Of a DNA stretch of 21,255 nt, positions 14,281-20,883 are shown in pieces; the stretch's first letter is position 1, and each line of letters begins with the position of its first letter. The notes beneath the pieces are model-generated. The model saw only the letters and a program-made list of their open reading frames with translations, had not been told where the DNA came from and did not search any database. The position numbers were made by a program, and so were the translations under genes. This DNA is from an uncultured Akkermansia sp. (GTDB lineage: Bacteria; Verrucomicrobiota; Verrucomicrobiia; Verrucomicrobiales; Akkermansiaceae). The stretch is taken from NCBI GenBank assembly GCA_904501955.1, contig CAJGCY010000034.1, positions 1 through 21,255 of the forward strand. Reading direction: 5' to 3'.

Positions 14281-15966
14281 ATGACGAACGAAGAAACGAA
14301 ACGAGATTTCATACGTGAATGGATTGCAAGCGACCTTGCTGAGGGTCACTGCAAAACGCCCATTACACGCTTTCCTCCGGAGCCTAACGGCTACCTGCAC
14401 ATCGGTCACGCCAAAGCCATTTGTCTGGATTTCGGCGTAGCGAAAGAATACGCCCAACAAGGAGCGGTGTGCCACCTGCGTTTCGATGATACGAACCCCT
14501 GCAAGGAAGATGTCGAGTTCGTCAATTCCATACAAGAGGACATCAAGTGGCTGGGGTTTGACTGGGGTGAGCACCTGTACTGGGCTTCCGACATTTTCGA
14601 CTTCTACTACGAGTGCGCCGTGCACCTCATCAAGAACGGCTTGGCATACGTGGATGAGCAGGATCGCGAGACCATGCGCCAGCAGCGTGGCAACCTGACC
14701 ACCCCCGGCACGCACTCCCCCTACCGCGACCGCAGCGTGGAGGAAAACCTTGCTCAGTTCGAGGCGATGAAAGCCGGCAAGTTCCCCGAGGGCGGCGCCG
14801 TGCTCCGTGCCAAGATTGACATGGCCAGCAGCAACATGAACATGCGCGACCCCGTCATCTACCGCATCTCTTACGACCACCACCACAACACGGGCAACAC
14901 CTGGTGCATCTACCCGATGTATGACTTTGCCCACCCGCTGGAGGACGCCTACGAGTTCATCACACACTCCCTGTGCACGCTGGAGTTTGAGAACCACCGC
15001 CCGCTCTACGATTGGGTTATCGAGAATTGCCCCATCCCCGCAGGCTCTCGCCCGCAGCAGCGCGAGTTCTCCCGCCTGAACATCACCTACACCGTGATGA
15101 GCAAGCGTAAGCTCCGCCAGATGGTGGAGGAAAACTACGTAGCCGGTTGGGATGACCCCCGCATGCCCACGATTTGCGGTATGCGCCGCCGTGGTTACCC
15201 CGCCAAGGCCATTGTGGATTTCTGTGAGGGCGTCGGCATCACCAAGTTCAACGGCAACACGGACGTAGCCCGCTTGGAGAACGCCGTACGCAGCGAGCTG
15301 AACACGAATGCGGAGCGCCGCATGGCCGTGCTCAAGCCCCTCAAGCTCGTGCTCACCAACCTCCCGGACGGTCACGAGGAAGAGGTGGAGGTTGTCATCA
15401 ACCCCGAAAAGCCGGAGCTCGGCAACCGCAAGCTCACCCTCACCAAGGAGGTTTGGATTGAGCAAGAGGACTTCATGGTGGAGCCGCCCAAGAAGTACAA
15501 GCGCCTCAGCCCCGGTGCCTGCGTGCGCCTGCGCGGTGGCTACTGCATTGTTGCCACGGATTACGTGGCAGATGCCGACGGCACCGTCACGGAGGTACAT
15601 GCCGAAGTGCTGCCCGGCACCATCGGCGCCAACCCGCCGGAGGGCATCCGCTGCAAGGGTGCTATCCACTGGGTATCCGCCAAGTATGGCGTGAAGGCAG
15701 AGGTACGCCTGTACGACCGCTTGTTCAGTGATGAAGCTCCGGATGCCAACCCGGAGGGCTTCTTGGCCTCCCTCAACAAGGACTCCCTCACCGTGCTGAC
15801 GGATGCCGTGGTAGAGCCGGCCTTGGCAGCAGCCCCGGCGGAGTTCCTGTGCCAGTTTGAGCGCACGGGCTACTTTGTGGCGGACCGCTACGACCACAGC
15901 GCTGAGCACCCCGTATTCAACCGCTCCGTGGGTCTGCGTGACTCCTGGGCAAAGATGAATAAGTAA
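14281..15966 (+). CDS. glnS: Glutaminyl-tRNA synthetase
   Basis: A 561-residue class I aminoacyl-tRNA synthetase that charges tRNA-Gln. The signature strings are PEPNGYLHIGHAKAI (HIGH motif), FDDTNPCKEDVEFV, the GlnRS-specific GTHSPYRDRSVEENLAQFE, and VMSKRKLRQ (KMSKS motif), followed by two C-terminal beta-barrel anticodon-binding domains (about residues 350-561). Length is normal for bacterial GlnRS. The start at 14281 is chosen because the -10 box ends 8 bases upstream, and because the upstream in-frame option would add 14 unrelated residues. Bacteria with GlnRS do not need the GatCAB route for Gln-tRNA; Asn-tRNA cannot be judged here. A strong terminator follows. Confidence 0.97.
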   Translation: MTNEETKRDFIREWIASDLAEGHCKTPITRFPPEPNGYLHIGHAKAICLDFGVAKEYAQQGAVCHLRFDDTNPCKEDVEFVNSIQEDIKWLGFDWGEHLYWASDIFDFYYECAVHLIKNGLAYVDEQDRETMRQQRGNLTTPGTHSPYRDRSVEENLAQFEAMKAGKFPEGGAVLRAKIDMASSNMNMRDPVIYRISYDHHHNTGNTWCIYPMYDFAHPLEDAYEFITHSLCTLEFENHRPLYDWVIENCPIPAGSRPQQREFSRLNITYTVMSKRKLRQMVEENYVAGWDDPRMPTICGMRRRGYPAKAIVDFCEGVGITKFNGNTDVARLENAVRSELNTNAERRMAVLKPLKLVLTNLPDGHEEEVEVVINPEKPELGNRKLTLTKEVWIEQEDFMVEPPKKYKRLSPGACVRLRGGYCIVATDYVADADGTVTEVHAEVLPGTIGANPPEGIRCKGAIHWVSAKYGVKAEVRLYDRLFSDEAPDANPEGFLASLNKDSLTVLTDAVVEPALAAAPAEFLCQFERTGYFVADRYDHSAEHPVFNRSVGLRDSWAKMNK

Positions 15967-15988
15967 ACCCTCTTAAACACATTACAGA

Positions 15989-16041
15989 AGTTCGGTGGCA
16001 GCGCTTGCCGCGAACGGCTCCTGCCACCGAACTGCTTTTTT
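15989..16041 (+). terminator. Intrinsic terminator after glnS, directly before ribBA
   Basis: A perfect 13-bp stem AGTTCGGTGGCAG (15989-16001) / CTGCCACCGAACT (16021-16033) with a 19-base loop and a T-run (16036-16041). It ends only 6 bases before the ribBA start codon, so it may also act as an attenuator of ribBA. Confidence 0.85.
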
Positions 16042-16047
16042 CCAGTC

Positions 16048-17421
16048 ATGAAGAATATCGAGTTTTCCTCCAAAAACGGCGTGTTTGATATGAACAGCTT
16101 CATCTGCGAGTGCGATGCCGCTGTCAGTGGTAATCCCCTGCCCGAGGAAGAGCAGCAAGCCCCTGCCCCGGCACCGGTAGCAGTGGAGCTGCCCACCTCA
16201 GAGGTGCCTGTGGCAGACGGTACGGACCCCATCATCTACCACCCGCTGGAGGAGGTGCTGTGCGACCTGCGCATGGGCAAGCTCATTCTCATGACGGATG
16301 ACCCGCACCGTGAGAACGAGGCGGATCTCGTTTGCGCGGGGCAGTTTGCCACCCCGCAGAACATCAATTTCATGGCTACCCACGCCCGCGGGCTCATCTG
16401 CGTGCCCATGGCGCCGGAGCGTGTGGATGCCATCGGCCTGCCCATGCAGGCTCAGCACAACACGGAAAAACTGCACACCGCCTTCACCGTGAGTGTGGAT
16501 GCCAAAGAAGGCACCACCACCGGCATCAGCGCGTTCGAGCGCTCCATCACCACCATGAAGCTGGCAGACCCCAAGGCCAAGCTGGATGACTTCGTGCAGC
16601 CCGGGCACTGCTTCCCGCTGCGCGCGGTAGAGGGTGGCGTGATTCGCCGCGCCGGGCACACGGAGGGCACGGTGGACATGCTGCGCATTGCCGGCATGGA
16701 GCCCGTAGGTGTTTGCTGCGAAATCATGAAGGAGGACGGCACGATGGCGCGCCTGGGTGAGCTGGGTGAGTTCCAGCGCAAGTTCGGGCTCAAGGCCTGC
16801 TCCCTCGCGCAGATTATCGAGCACCGCCAGCATACGGAAAAACTTATTGAAAAGGAAGAGGTGGTGAAACTCCCCACGGATTTCGGTGAGTTCACCTGCC
16901 ACTCCTACCACTCCAAGGTGGACGGTCAGACCCACCTGGCCTTGGTACACGGAGATATTGACCCGGAGCAGCCCGTGCTGTGCCGCGTGCACAGTGAATG
17001 CCTGACGGGGGATGTGTTCGGCAGCCGCCGCTGTGACTGCGGCAGCCAGCTGCACACCGCCATGCGCCGCGTAGCGCAAGAGGGCGGCGTCATCCTTTAC
17101 CTCCGCCAAGAGGGCCGTGGCATCGGTCTCTCCGCCAAGCTGCATGCCTACAAGCTGCAGGAGCAAGGGCTCGACACGGTGGATGCCAACATCAAGCTCG
17201 GCTTCGCCCCGGACCTGCGCGACTACGGCGTAGGGGCTCAGATTCTGCGTGATTTGGGCGTGCGCAAGCTGCGTTTGCTGACCAATAACCCGCGCAAGAT
17301 TGTGGGCTTGGCAGGGCACGGGCTGGAGGTGGTGGAGCAAATGCCCATCAACATCCCCGCGCATGAGGACAACAAGCACTACTTGGACACCAAGCGCGAG
17401 CGCATGGGGCACCTCATCTAA
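16048..17421 (+). CDS. ribBA: Bifunctional DHBP synthase / GTP cyclohydrolase II
   Basis: A 457-residue fusion that supplies both precursors of riboflavin. Residues about 65-265 are 3,4-dihydroxy-2-butanone 4-phosphate synthase (DDPHRENEAD at 84-93; HTEGTVDM at 204-211). Residues about 270-457 are GTP cyclohydrolase II with the zinc cysteines C318, C329 and C331 (SECLTGDVFGSRRCDC) and the catalytic YLRQEGRGIG stretch. An unusual N-terminal extension of about 60 residues, rich in Glu, Ala and Pro, precedes the first domain; an internal ATG at 16090 would remove 14 residues. No normal promoter fits between the glnS terminator and the start codon. The next gene follows after 25 bases. Confidence 0.95.
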   Translation: MKNIEFSSKNGVFDMNSFICECDAAVSGNPLPEEEQQAPAPAPVAVELPTSEVPVADGTDPIIYHPLEEVLCDLRMGKLILMTDDPHRENEADLVCAGQFATPQNINFMATHARGLICVPMAPERVDAIGLPMQAQHNTEKLHTAFTVSVDAKEGTTTGISAFERSITTMKLADPKAKLDDFVQPGHCFPLRAVEGGVIRRAGHTEGTVDMLRIAGMEPVGVCCEIMKEDGTMARLGELGEFQRKFGLKACSLAQIIEHRQHTEKLIEKEEVVKLPTDFGEFTCHSYHSKVDGQTHLALVHGDIDPEQPVLCRVHSECLTGDVFGSRRCDCGSQLHTAMRRVAQEGGVILYLRQEGRGIGLSAKLHAYKLQEQGLDTVDANIKLGFAPDLRDYGVGAQILRDLGVRKLRLLTNNPRKIVGLAGHGLEVVEQMPINIPAHEDNKHYLDTKRERMGHLI

Positions 17422-17446
17422 TCCCCCCCTCTGCTCCACCCGAGCC

Positions 17447-18220
17447 ATGACACGCTTCAGACCCTGCATCGACCTGCACAACGGCCAGGTAAAGCAAATT
17501 GTGGGCAGCACGCTCACGGATGACAACCAAGGGCTGCACACCAACTTTGTGGCGGAGCATCCTGCCGAGTGGTATGCAGAGCTGTACCGCAAAGATGGTC
17601 TCCGTGGTGGCCATGTCATCAAGCTTGGCCCCGGCAATGAGCAAGCTGCCCGCGCCGCACTGGCAGCCTACCCCGGAGGCTTGCAGATAGGTGGCGGCAT
17701 CACCCCGCAGAACGCGCAGGAATGGATTGCAGCAGGCGCCTCACACGTTATCGTCACCAGCGCGCTGTTTGACCAAGCGGGCAAGCTGCAACTGCGCATG
17801 CTGGAGGAGCTGGTGGAGCGCGTGGGGCGTGACAAACTCGTGCTCGACCTCAGCTGCCGCCGCACCCCCCAAGGCTGGACCGTAGCCATGAACCGCTGGC
17901 AAACCCTCACGGAGCTGGACATCACCCCCTCCGCGCTGGATGGATTATCCGCCTTCTGTGCTGAGTTCCTCATCCACGCGGCGGATGTAGAGGGTAAGTG
18001 CCGCGGCATAGACCGCGAGCTGGTGGAGCTGCTGGGCGCTTGGCGAGGCTGCCCCATGACCTACGCCGGAGGCATTGCCTCCATGGCGGATTTTGACCTC
18101 ATCGACCGTCTTTCCGGCGGCTGCATCGATGCCACCGTGGGCAGCGCGCTGGATATTTTCGGAGGCACGGGCGTGCGCTACGCGGAGCTGGTAGAAAAAA
18201 ATCAACTTTTTTCAAAATAA
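17447..18220 (+). CDS. hisA: Phosphoribosylformimino-AICAR ribotide isomerase, eukaryote (HIS6) type
   Basis: A 257-residue TIM-barrel isomerase of histidine synthesis (ProFAR to PRFAR). The sequence follows the fungal/plant HIS6 pattern rather than ordinary bacterial HisA: FRPCIDLHNGQVKQIVGSTL at residues 4-23, then HVIKLGPGNEQAAR, LQIGGGIT, LDLSCRRT, WTVAMNRWQTLT, FLIHAADVEGKC, TYAGGI and GSALDIFGG. I recall yeast HIS6 as having near-identical strings at most of these places (memory, not an alignment). The ATG at 17447 is chosen because the barrel starts at once; the frame upstream runs inside ribBA. No other his gene is nearby, and ribBA precedes it by 25 bases. The last codons contain an A-run and a T-run that could pair weakly. 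Confidence 0.88.
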   Translation: MTRFRPCIDLHNGQVKQIVGSTLTDDNQGLHTNFVAEHPAEWYAELYRKDGLRGGHVIKLGPGNEQAARAALAAYPGGLQIGGGITPQNAQEWIAAGASHVIVTSALFDQAGKLQLRMLEELVERVGRDKLVLDLSCRRTPQGWTVAMNRWQTLTELDITPSALDGLSAFCAEFLIHAADVEGKCRGIDRELVELLGAWRGCPMTYAGGIASMADFDLIDRLSGGCIDATVGSALDIFGGTGVRYAELVEKNQLFSK

Positions 18221-18284
18221 TTTCGAGGATTCGGTCTTTTCGCGCATTAACTTCTGCAGAGAACCACTAAACACACCACATATT

Positions 18285-18803
18285 ATGAAGTACATCAACA
18301 GCATCATCGCAGCCTTGGCGCTCAGCGCCCCCGCCCTCACCGCCTCCCCCATGCCGGAAAAGGCTGATAAGCTCGCCAGCAACACCGTGGTAGCTCAATT
18401 CCTTGACCTGCAGGATATTCCCTGCCGCCACCTGACGGCGGATTGCCCCAACAACTGCGACCACGCCACCAAAGTAGCTCGCTTCCGTGTGCGCCAAAAC
18501 GAGAACTACGATAAATGCGGCAAATACGGCGATGATAAAATTGAAGCCGGTTCCATCATGATGGTGGACGTCAAGAAGCCCACCCCCGGCCAGGATGATG
18601 CCGCCGTCTTCGCCCTCATTGACTCCCTGAAGCCCGGTGACACCGTTCGCCTGACGCAGACGCACTACTACGGCGAGATCGACGGTTGCCTCACCCCCTT
18701 CCGCCCCATCACCGCCGCGGAAAAGGTGGAGAAGAAAGACCGCGTACCCGCCACCCCCGCTGCTCCCGGTGGTCAATACCCCGTCATGCCCCTGGCTAAG
18801 TAA
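18285..18803 (+). CDS. Secreted Cys-containing protein of unknown function
   Basis: A 172-residue protein with a clear signal peptide (hydrophobic 5-19, likely cut after ALTA-20). The mature protein has five cysteines (C47, C54, C58, C78, C135); three of them lie in IPCRHLTADCPNNCDHATKV, followed by RFRVRQNENY, KCGKYGDDK and LKPGDTVRLTQTHYYG. The last string is beta-rich and reminds me of OB-fold-like small periplasmic proteins, but I cannot name a family. The C-terminal tail is Pro/Ala-rich (residues 155-166). It lies 64 bases after hisA with no clear promoter between, and ends in its own strong terminator. An even number of disulfides cannot use all five cysteines, so one may bind metal or stay free. 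Confidence 0.75.
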   Translation: MKYINSIIAALALSAPALTASPMPEKADKLASNTVVAQFLDLQDIPCRHLTADCPNNCDHATKVARFRVRQNENYDKCGKYGDDKIEAGSIMMVDVKKPTPGQDDAAVFALIDSLKPGDTVRLTQTHYYGEIDGCLTPFRPITAAEKVEKKDRVPATPAAPGGQYPVMPLAK

Positions 18804-18829
18804 AATATTACATCCTTTATTCCCCCCAA

Positions 18830-18871
18830 AGAAAGGCAGAATCCGGTGATTCTGCCTTTCTCCTTTTTTTT
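18830..18871 (+). terminator. Intrinsic terminator after the secreted protein gene
   Basis: A perfect 14-bp stem (18830-18843 with 18848-18861), a 4-base loop CGGT and a run of eight T (18864-18871). It is the cleanest terminator in the window. Confidence 0.95.
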
Positions 18872-18902
18872 CGGGAGCCGACTCCCCATCGGGAAACAGC
18901 CC

Positions 18903-18919
18903 GATAAATCGGAAGTTGA
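18903..18919 (+). repeat. Solo terminal repeat of the dispersed element family
   Basis: GATAAATCGGAAGTTGA is identical to the first 17 bases of the element at 20884, but no element follows; aroC begins 78 bases later. It is a remnant of an excised or deleted copy, or a minimal member of the family. Confidence 0.6.
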
Positions 18920-18955
18920 GAGGGGAGATTTGTAACATTCATTCACAGTCAAGGC

Positions 18956-18984
18956 TTGCAATCTGCGGAGTGTTGCGGTATGAT
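18956..18984 (+). promoter_or_regulatory. Promoter of aroC, very short leader
   Basis: TTGCAA (18956-18961), 17 bases, TATGAT (18979-18984). The ATG at 18997 begins 12 bases after the -10 box, so the leader should be about 5 bases. Confidence 0.7.
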
Positions 18985-18996
18985 AGCGCGGTAATT

Positions 18997-20082
18997 ATGT
19001 CCAGCACATTCGGTAGCATTTTCAAAATAAGCACGTGGGGAGAGTCTCACGGAGTGGGGGTAGGCGTTGTGATAGATGGCTGCCCTGCCCGTGTACGCCT
19101 GAGCGAGGAGGATATACAGGCACAGCTGAACCGCCGCCGCCCCGGGCAGAGCGACATCGTCACCCCGCGCAATGAAGAAGACCGCGTGGAGATTCTCAGC
19201 GGCGTGGTGGATGGACAAAGCACCGGCACGCCCATAGCGCTCTCCGTACGCAACAAGGACCACCGCTCCTCCGCGTATGATGAAATGCAGCACACCTACC
19301 GGCCCTCACACGCGGACTACTGCTATGATGCCAAGTACGGCATACGCGCTTGGGCGGGTGGTGGCCGCGCCAGTGCCCGCGAGACCATAGGCCGAGTGGC
19401 AGCAGGGGCAGTGGCAAAAGCCGTGGTGCAAGCGCTTTACCCCGAGCTGGAGGTGCTGGCATGGGTGCAGCAGGTGCACGGCATCGTGTGCCCCGTAGAG
19501 CCGCAGAATGTGCAGGCTGCCACGGTGGAGGGCAACATTGTACGCACGGCAGATGCTGAAACGGCAGAGCGCATGGCAGCAGCCATACGCGAGGCGCGCA
19601 CGCGTGGTGATTCGCTGGGTGGCATTGTAGCCTGCACGGTGCGCAACTGCCCCGTGGGCTTGGGCGACCCCGTTTTCGATAAGCTGGAGGCCACCTTGGC
19701 TCACGCTATGATGAGCATCCCCGCCTGCAAGGGCTTTGAGGTAGGCAGTGGTTTCTCCGCTCCGGAATATACCGGCATGCAACACAATGACCCCTACTAC
19801 ATGGAAGGCGAGCGCGTGCGCACCCGCACCAACAATTCCGGTGGCATCCAGGGTGGTATCTCCAACGGTGAGGATATCAACATGCGTTTGGCATTCAAAC
19901 CCACTGCCACCCTCATGGTGGAGCAAGACACCGTGACGGATGCGCACCAAGAGGCAAAATTGAAGGGCAAAGGCCGCCATGACCCCTGTGTGCTGCCCCG
20001 TGCCGTTCCCGTGGTGGAAGCCATGGCATGGATTGTGCTGGCGGACCACATTCTCAAGCAACGCACCACTCAAATTGATTGA
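18997..20082 (+). CDS. aroC: Chorismate synthase
   Basis: A 361-residue FMN-dependent enzyme that makes chorismate from EPSP, the last common step of aromatic amino acid synthesis. It opens with the family signature SSTFGSIFKISTWGESHG and has LNRRRPGQSD, DHRSSAYDEM, RPSHADYCYDAKYGIR, GGGRASARET, and the C-terminal RTNNSGGIQGGISNGEDI and GRHDPCVLPRAVPVVEAM. All are in the expected order and the length is standard. An in-frame ATG at 18916 would add 27 residues with no resemblance to the family and lies upstream of the promoter, so 18997 is chosen. The next gene starts 12 bases after its stop. Confidence 0.97.
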   Translation: MSSTFGSIFKISTWGESHGVGVGVVIDGCPARVRLSEEDIQAQLNRRRPGQSDIVTPRNEEDRVEILSGVVDGQSTGTPIALSVRNKDHRSSAYDEMQHTYRPSHADYCYDAKYGIRAWAGGGRASARETIGRVAAGAVAKAVVQALYPELEVLAWVQQVHGIVCPVEPQNVQAATVEGNIVRTADAETAERMAAAIREARTRGDSLGGIVACTVRNCPVGLGDPVFDKLEATLAHAMMSIPACKGFEVGSGFSAPEYTGMQHNDPYYMEGERVRTRTNNSGGIQGGISNGEDINMRLAFKPTATLMVEQDTVTDAHQEAKLKGKGRHDPCVLPRAVPVVEAMAWIVLADHILKQRTTQID

Positions 20083-20094
20083 TTTTACACAAGC

Positions 20095-20799
20095 ATGAAA
20101 ATTGACACCAACACGACGCAGGCTGAGCTCAGCCGTTTGTACAAGGCCATCGTACGCCAGGAGTTTCTGAAAGGCACCCCGCTGAACTTGAAGTTCTTTC
20201 TGCGCTACACCATCATGTTCCTGCTCTTCCCGGCCATGATTCTGGGCTTCTGGGTAGGATTGGTCGTCACAGCGGTGTTCTGCCTGTTCTTGGTAGGCGC
20301 GCTGTACTGGGATTACACCTCACTGGCTACGGTGAGTTGTTTTTCATGGATGGCACTGGGACTGCTGCCTATTTGCTACATTACATATAGGACATACCGA
20401 AAAGCTGCGCAGACAAAACGCCTGCGCCTCATGGTGCGCGAGCCCCTGCCCGGCAAACCCTCCCGTGCCTGCACGCCGCAAAACCAAGCGCTCAAGTGGA
20501 ACAAGCAGCGCCGCAAGAACAACCAGCTGTGTGTGGCATCACTGGTGCTCCAAGCGCCGGAGGAGGGTATATACGCACTGCTGCTCAGCATACCGGAGTA
20601 CAACGGTGCGCGCCTGCTGACAGATGGCCCTGCCGGTGTTTGCATTCTGCAAAAAAACGCGCCAAAAGCAGGTCCTTTGAACGCTCTGTTGCTCTACAAC
20701 CTGAAACAAGGCGCGCATGAGATTACTTGGAGCTTGTTTGTGGAAGATGAAAAACAAGCCCCGACGGCCTACATCACCCAAATCAATAAGGTGGGCTGA
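20095..20799 (+). CDS. Membrane protein of unknown function downstream of aroC
   Basis: A 234-residue protein not recognised. A polar N-terminus (1-34) is followed by three hydrophobic segments at about 38-55, 56-72 and 80-97, then a basic stretch (TYRTYRKAAQTKRLRLMVR), a lysine/arginine-rich linker and a C-terminal soluble part (about 145-234) with alternating hydrophobic residues that looks beta-rich. The basic residues after the last membrane segment suggest that the C-terminal part is cytoplasmic. It lies 12 bases after aroC and so is probably cotranscribed, but nothing in it suggests a role in the shikimate route. It ends before a strong terminator. Confidence 0.75.
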   Translation: MKIDTNTTQAELSRLYKAIVRQEFLKGTPLNLKFFLRYTIMFLLFPAMILGFWVGLVVTAVFCLFLVGALYWDYTSLATVSCFSWMALGLLPICYITYRTYRKAAQTKRLRLMVREPLPGKPSRACTPQNQALKWNKQRRKNNQLCVASLVLQAPEEGIYALLLSIPEYNGARLLTDGPAGVCILQKNAPKAGPLNALLLYNLKQGAHEITWSLFVEDEKQAPTAYITQINKVG

Positions 20800-20826
20800 T
20801 TTACACACACGTACTTATCCCCTCTT

Positions 20827-20873
20827 CCACCCGCCATGTTAAGCACCTCGTGCCCAACATGGCGGGTGGTTTG
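20827..20873 (+). terminator. Terminator of the aroC operon
   Basis: A 14-bp stem CCACCCGCCATGTT (20827-20840) / AACATGGCGGGTGG (20856-20869), with a small inner GCAC/GTGC pair in the loop and a short T-rich tail (TTTG). The T-tail is short, so efficiency is uncertain. Confidence 0.8.
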
Positions 20874-20883
20874 TATTCGGCGA

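Noticed and set aside
14266..15909. A 547-codon open frame on the minus strand opposite glnS
   Set aside because: It is the antisense shadow of a certain gene; the Val/His/Ala-rich composition and lack of motifs argue against coding.
16198..17637. A 479-codon open frame on the minus strand opposite ribBA
   Set aside because: Antisense to ribBA and the start of hisA, with no recognisable domain and no promoter.
18194..18213. A-run and T-run around the end of hisA as a possible terminator
   Set aside because: The 7-bp A/T stem is too weak, and it lies inside the coding region before the stop codon.
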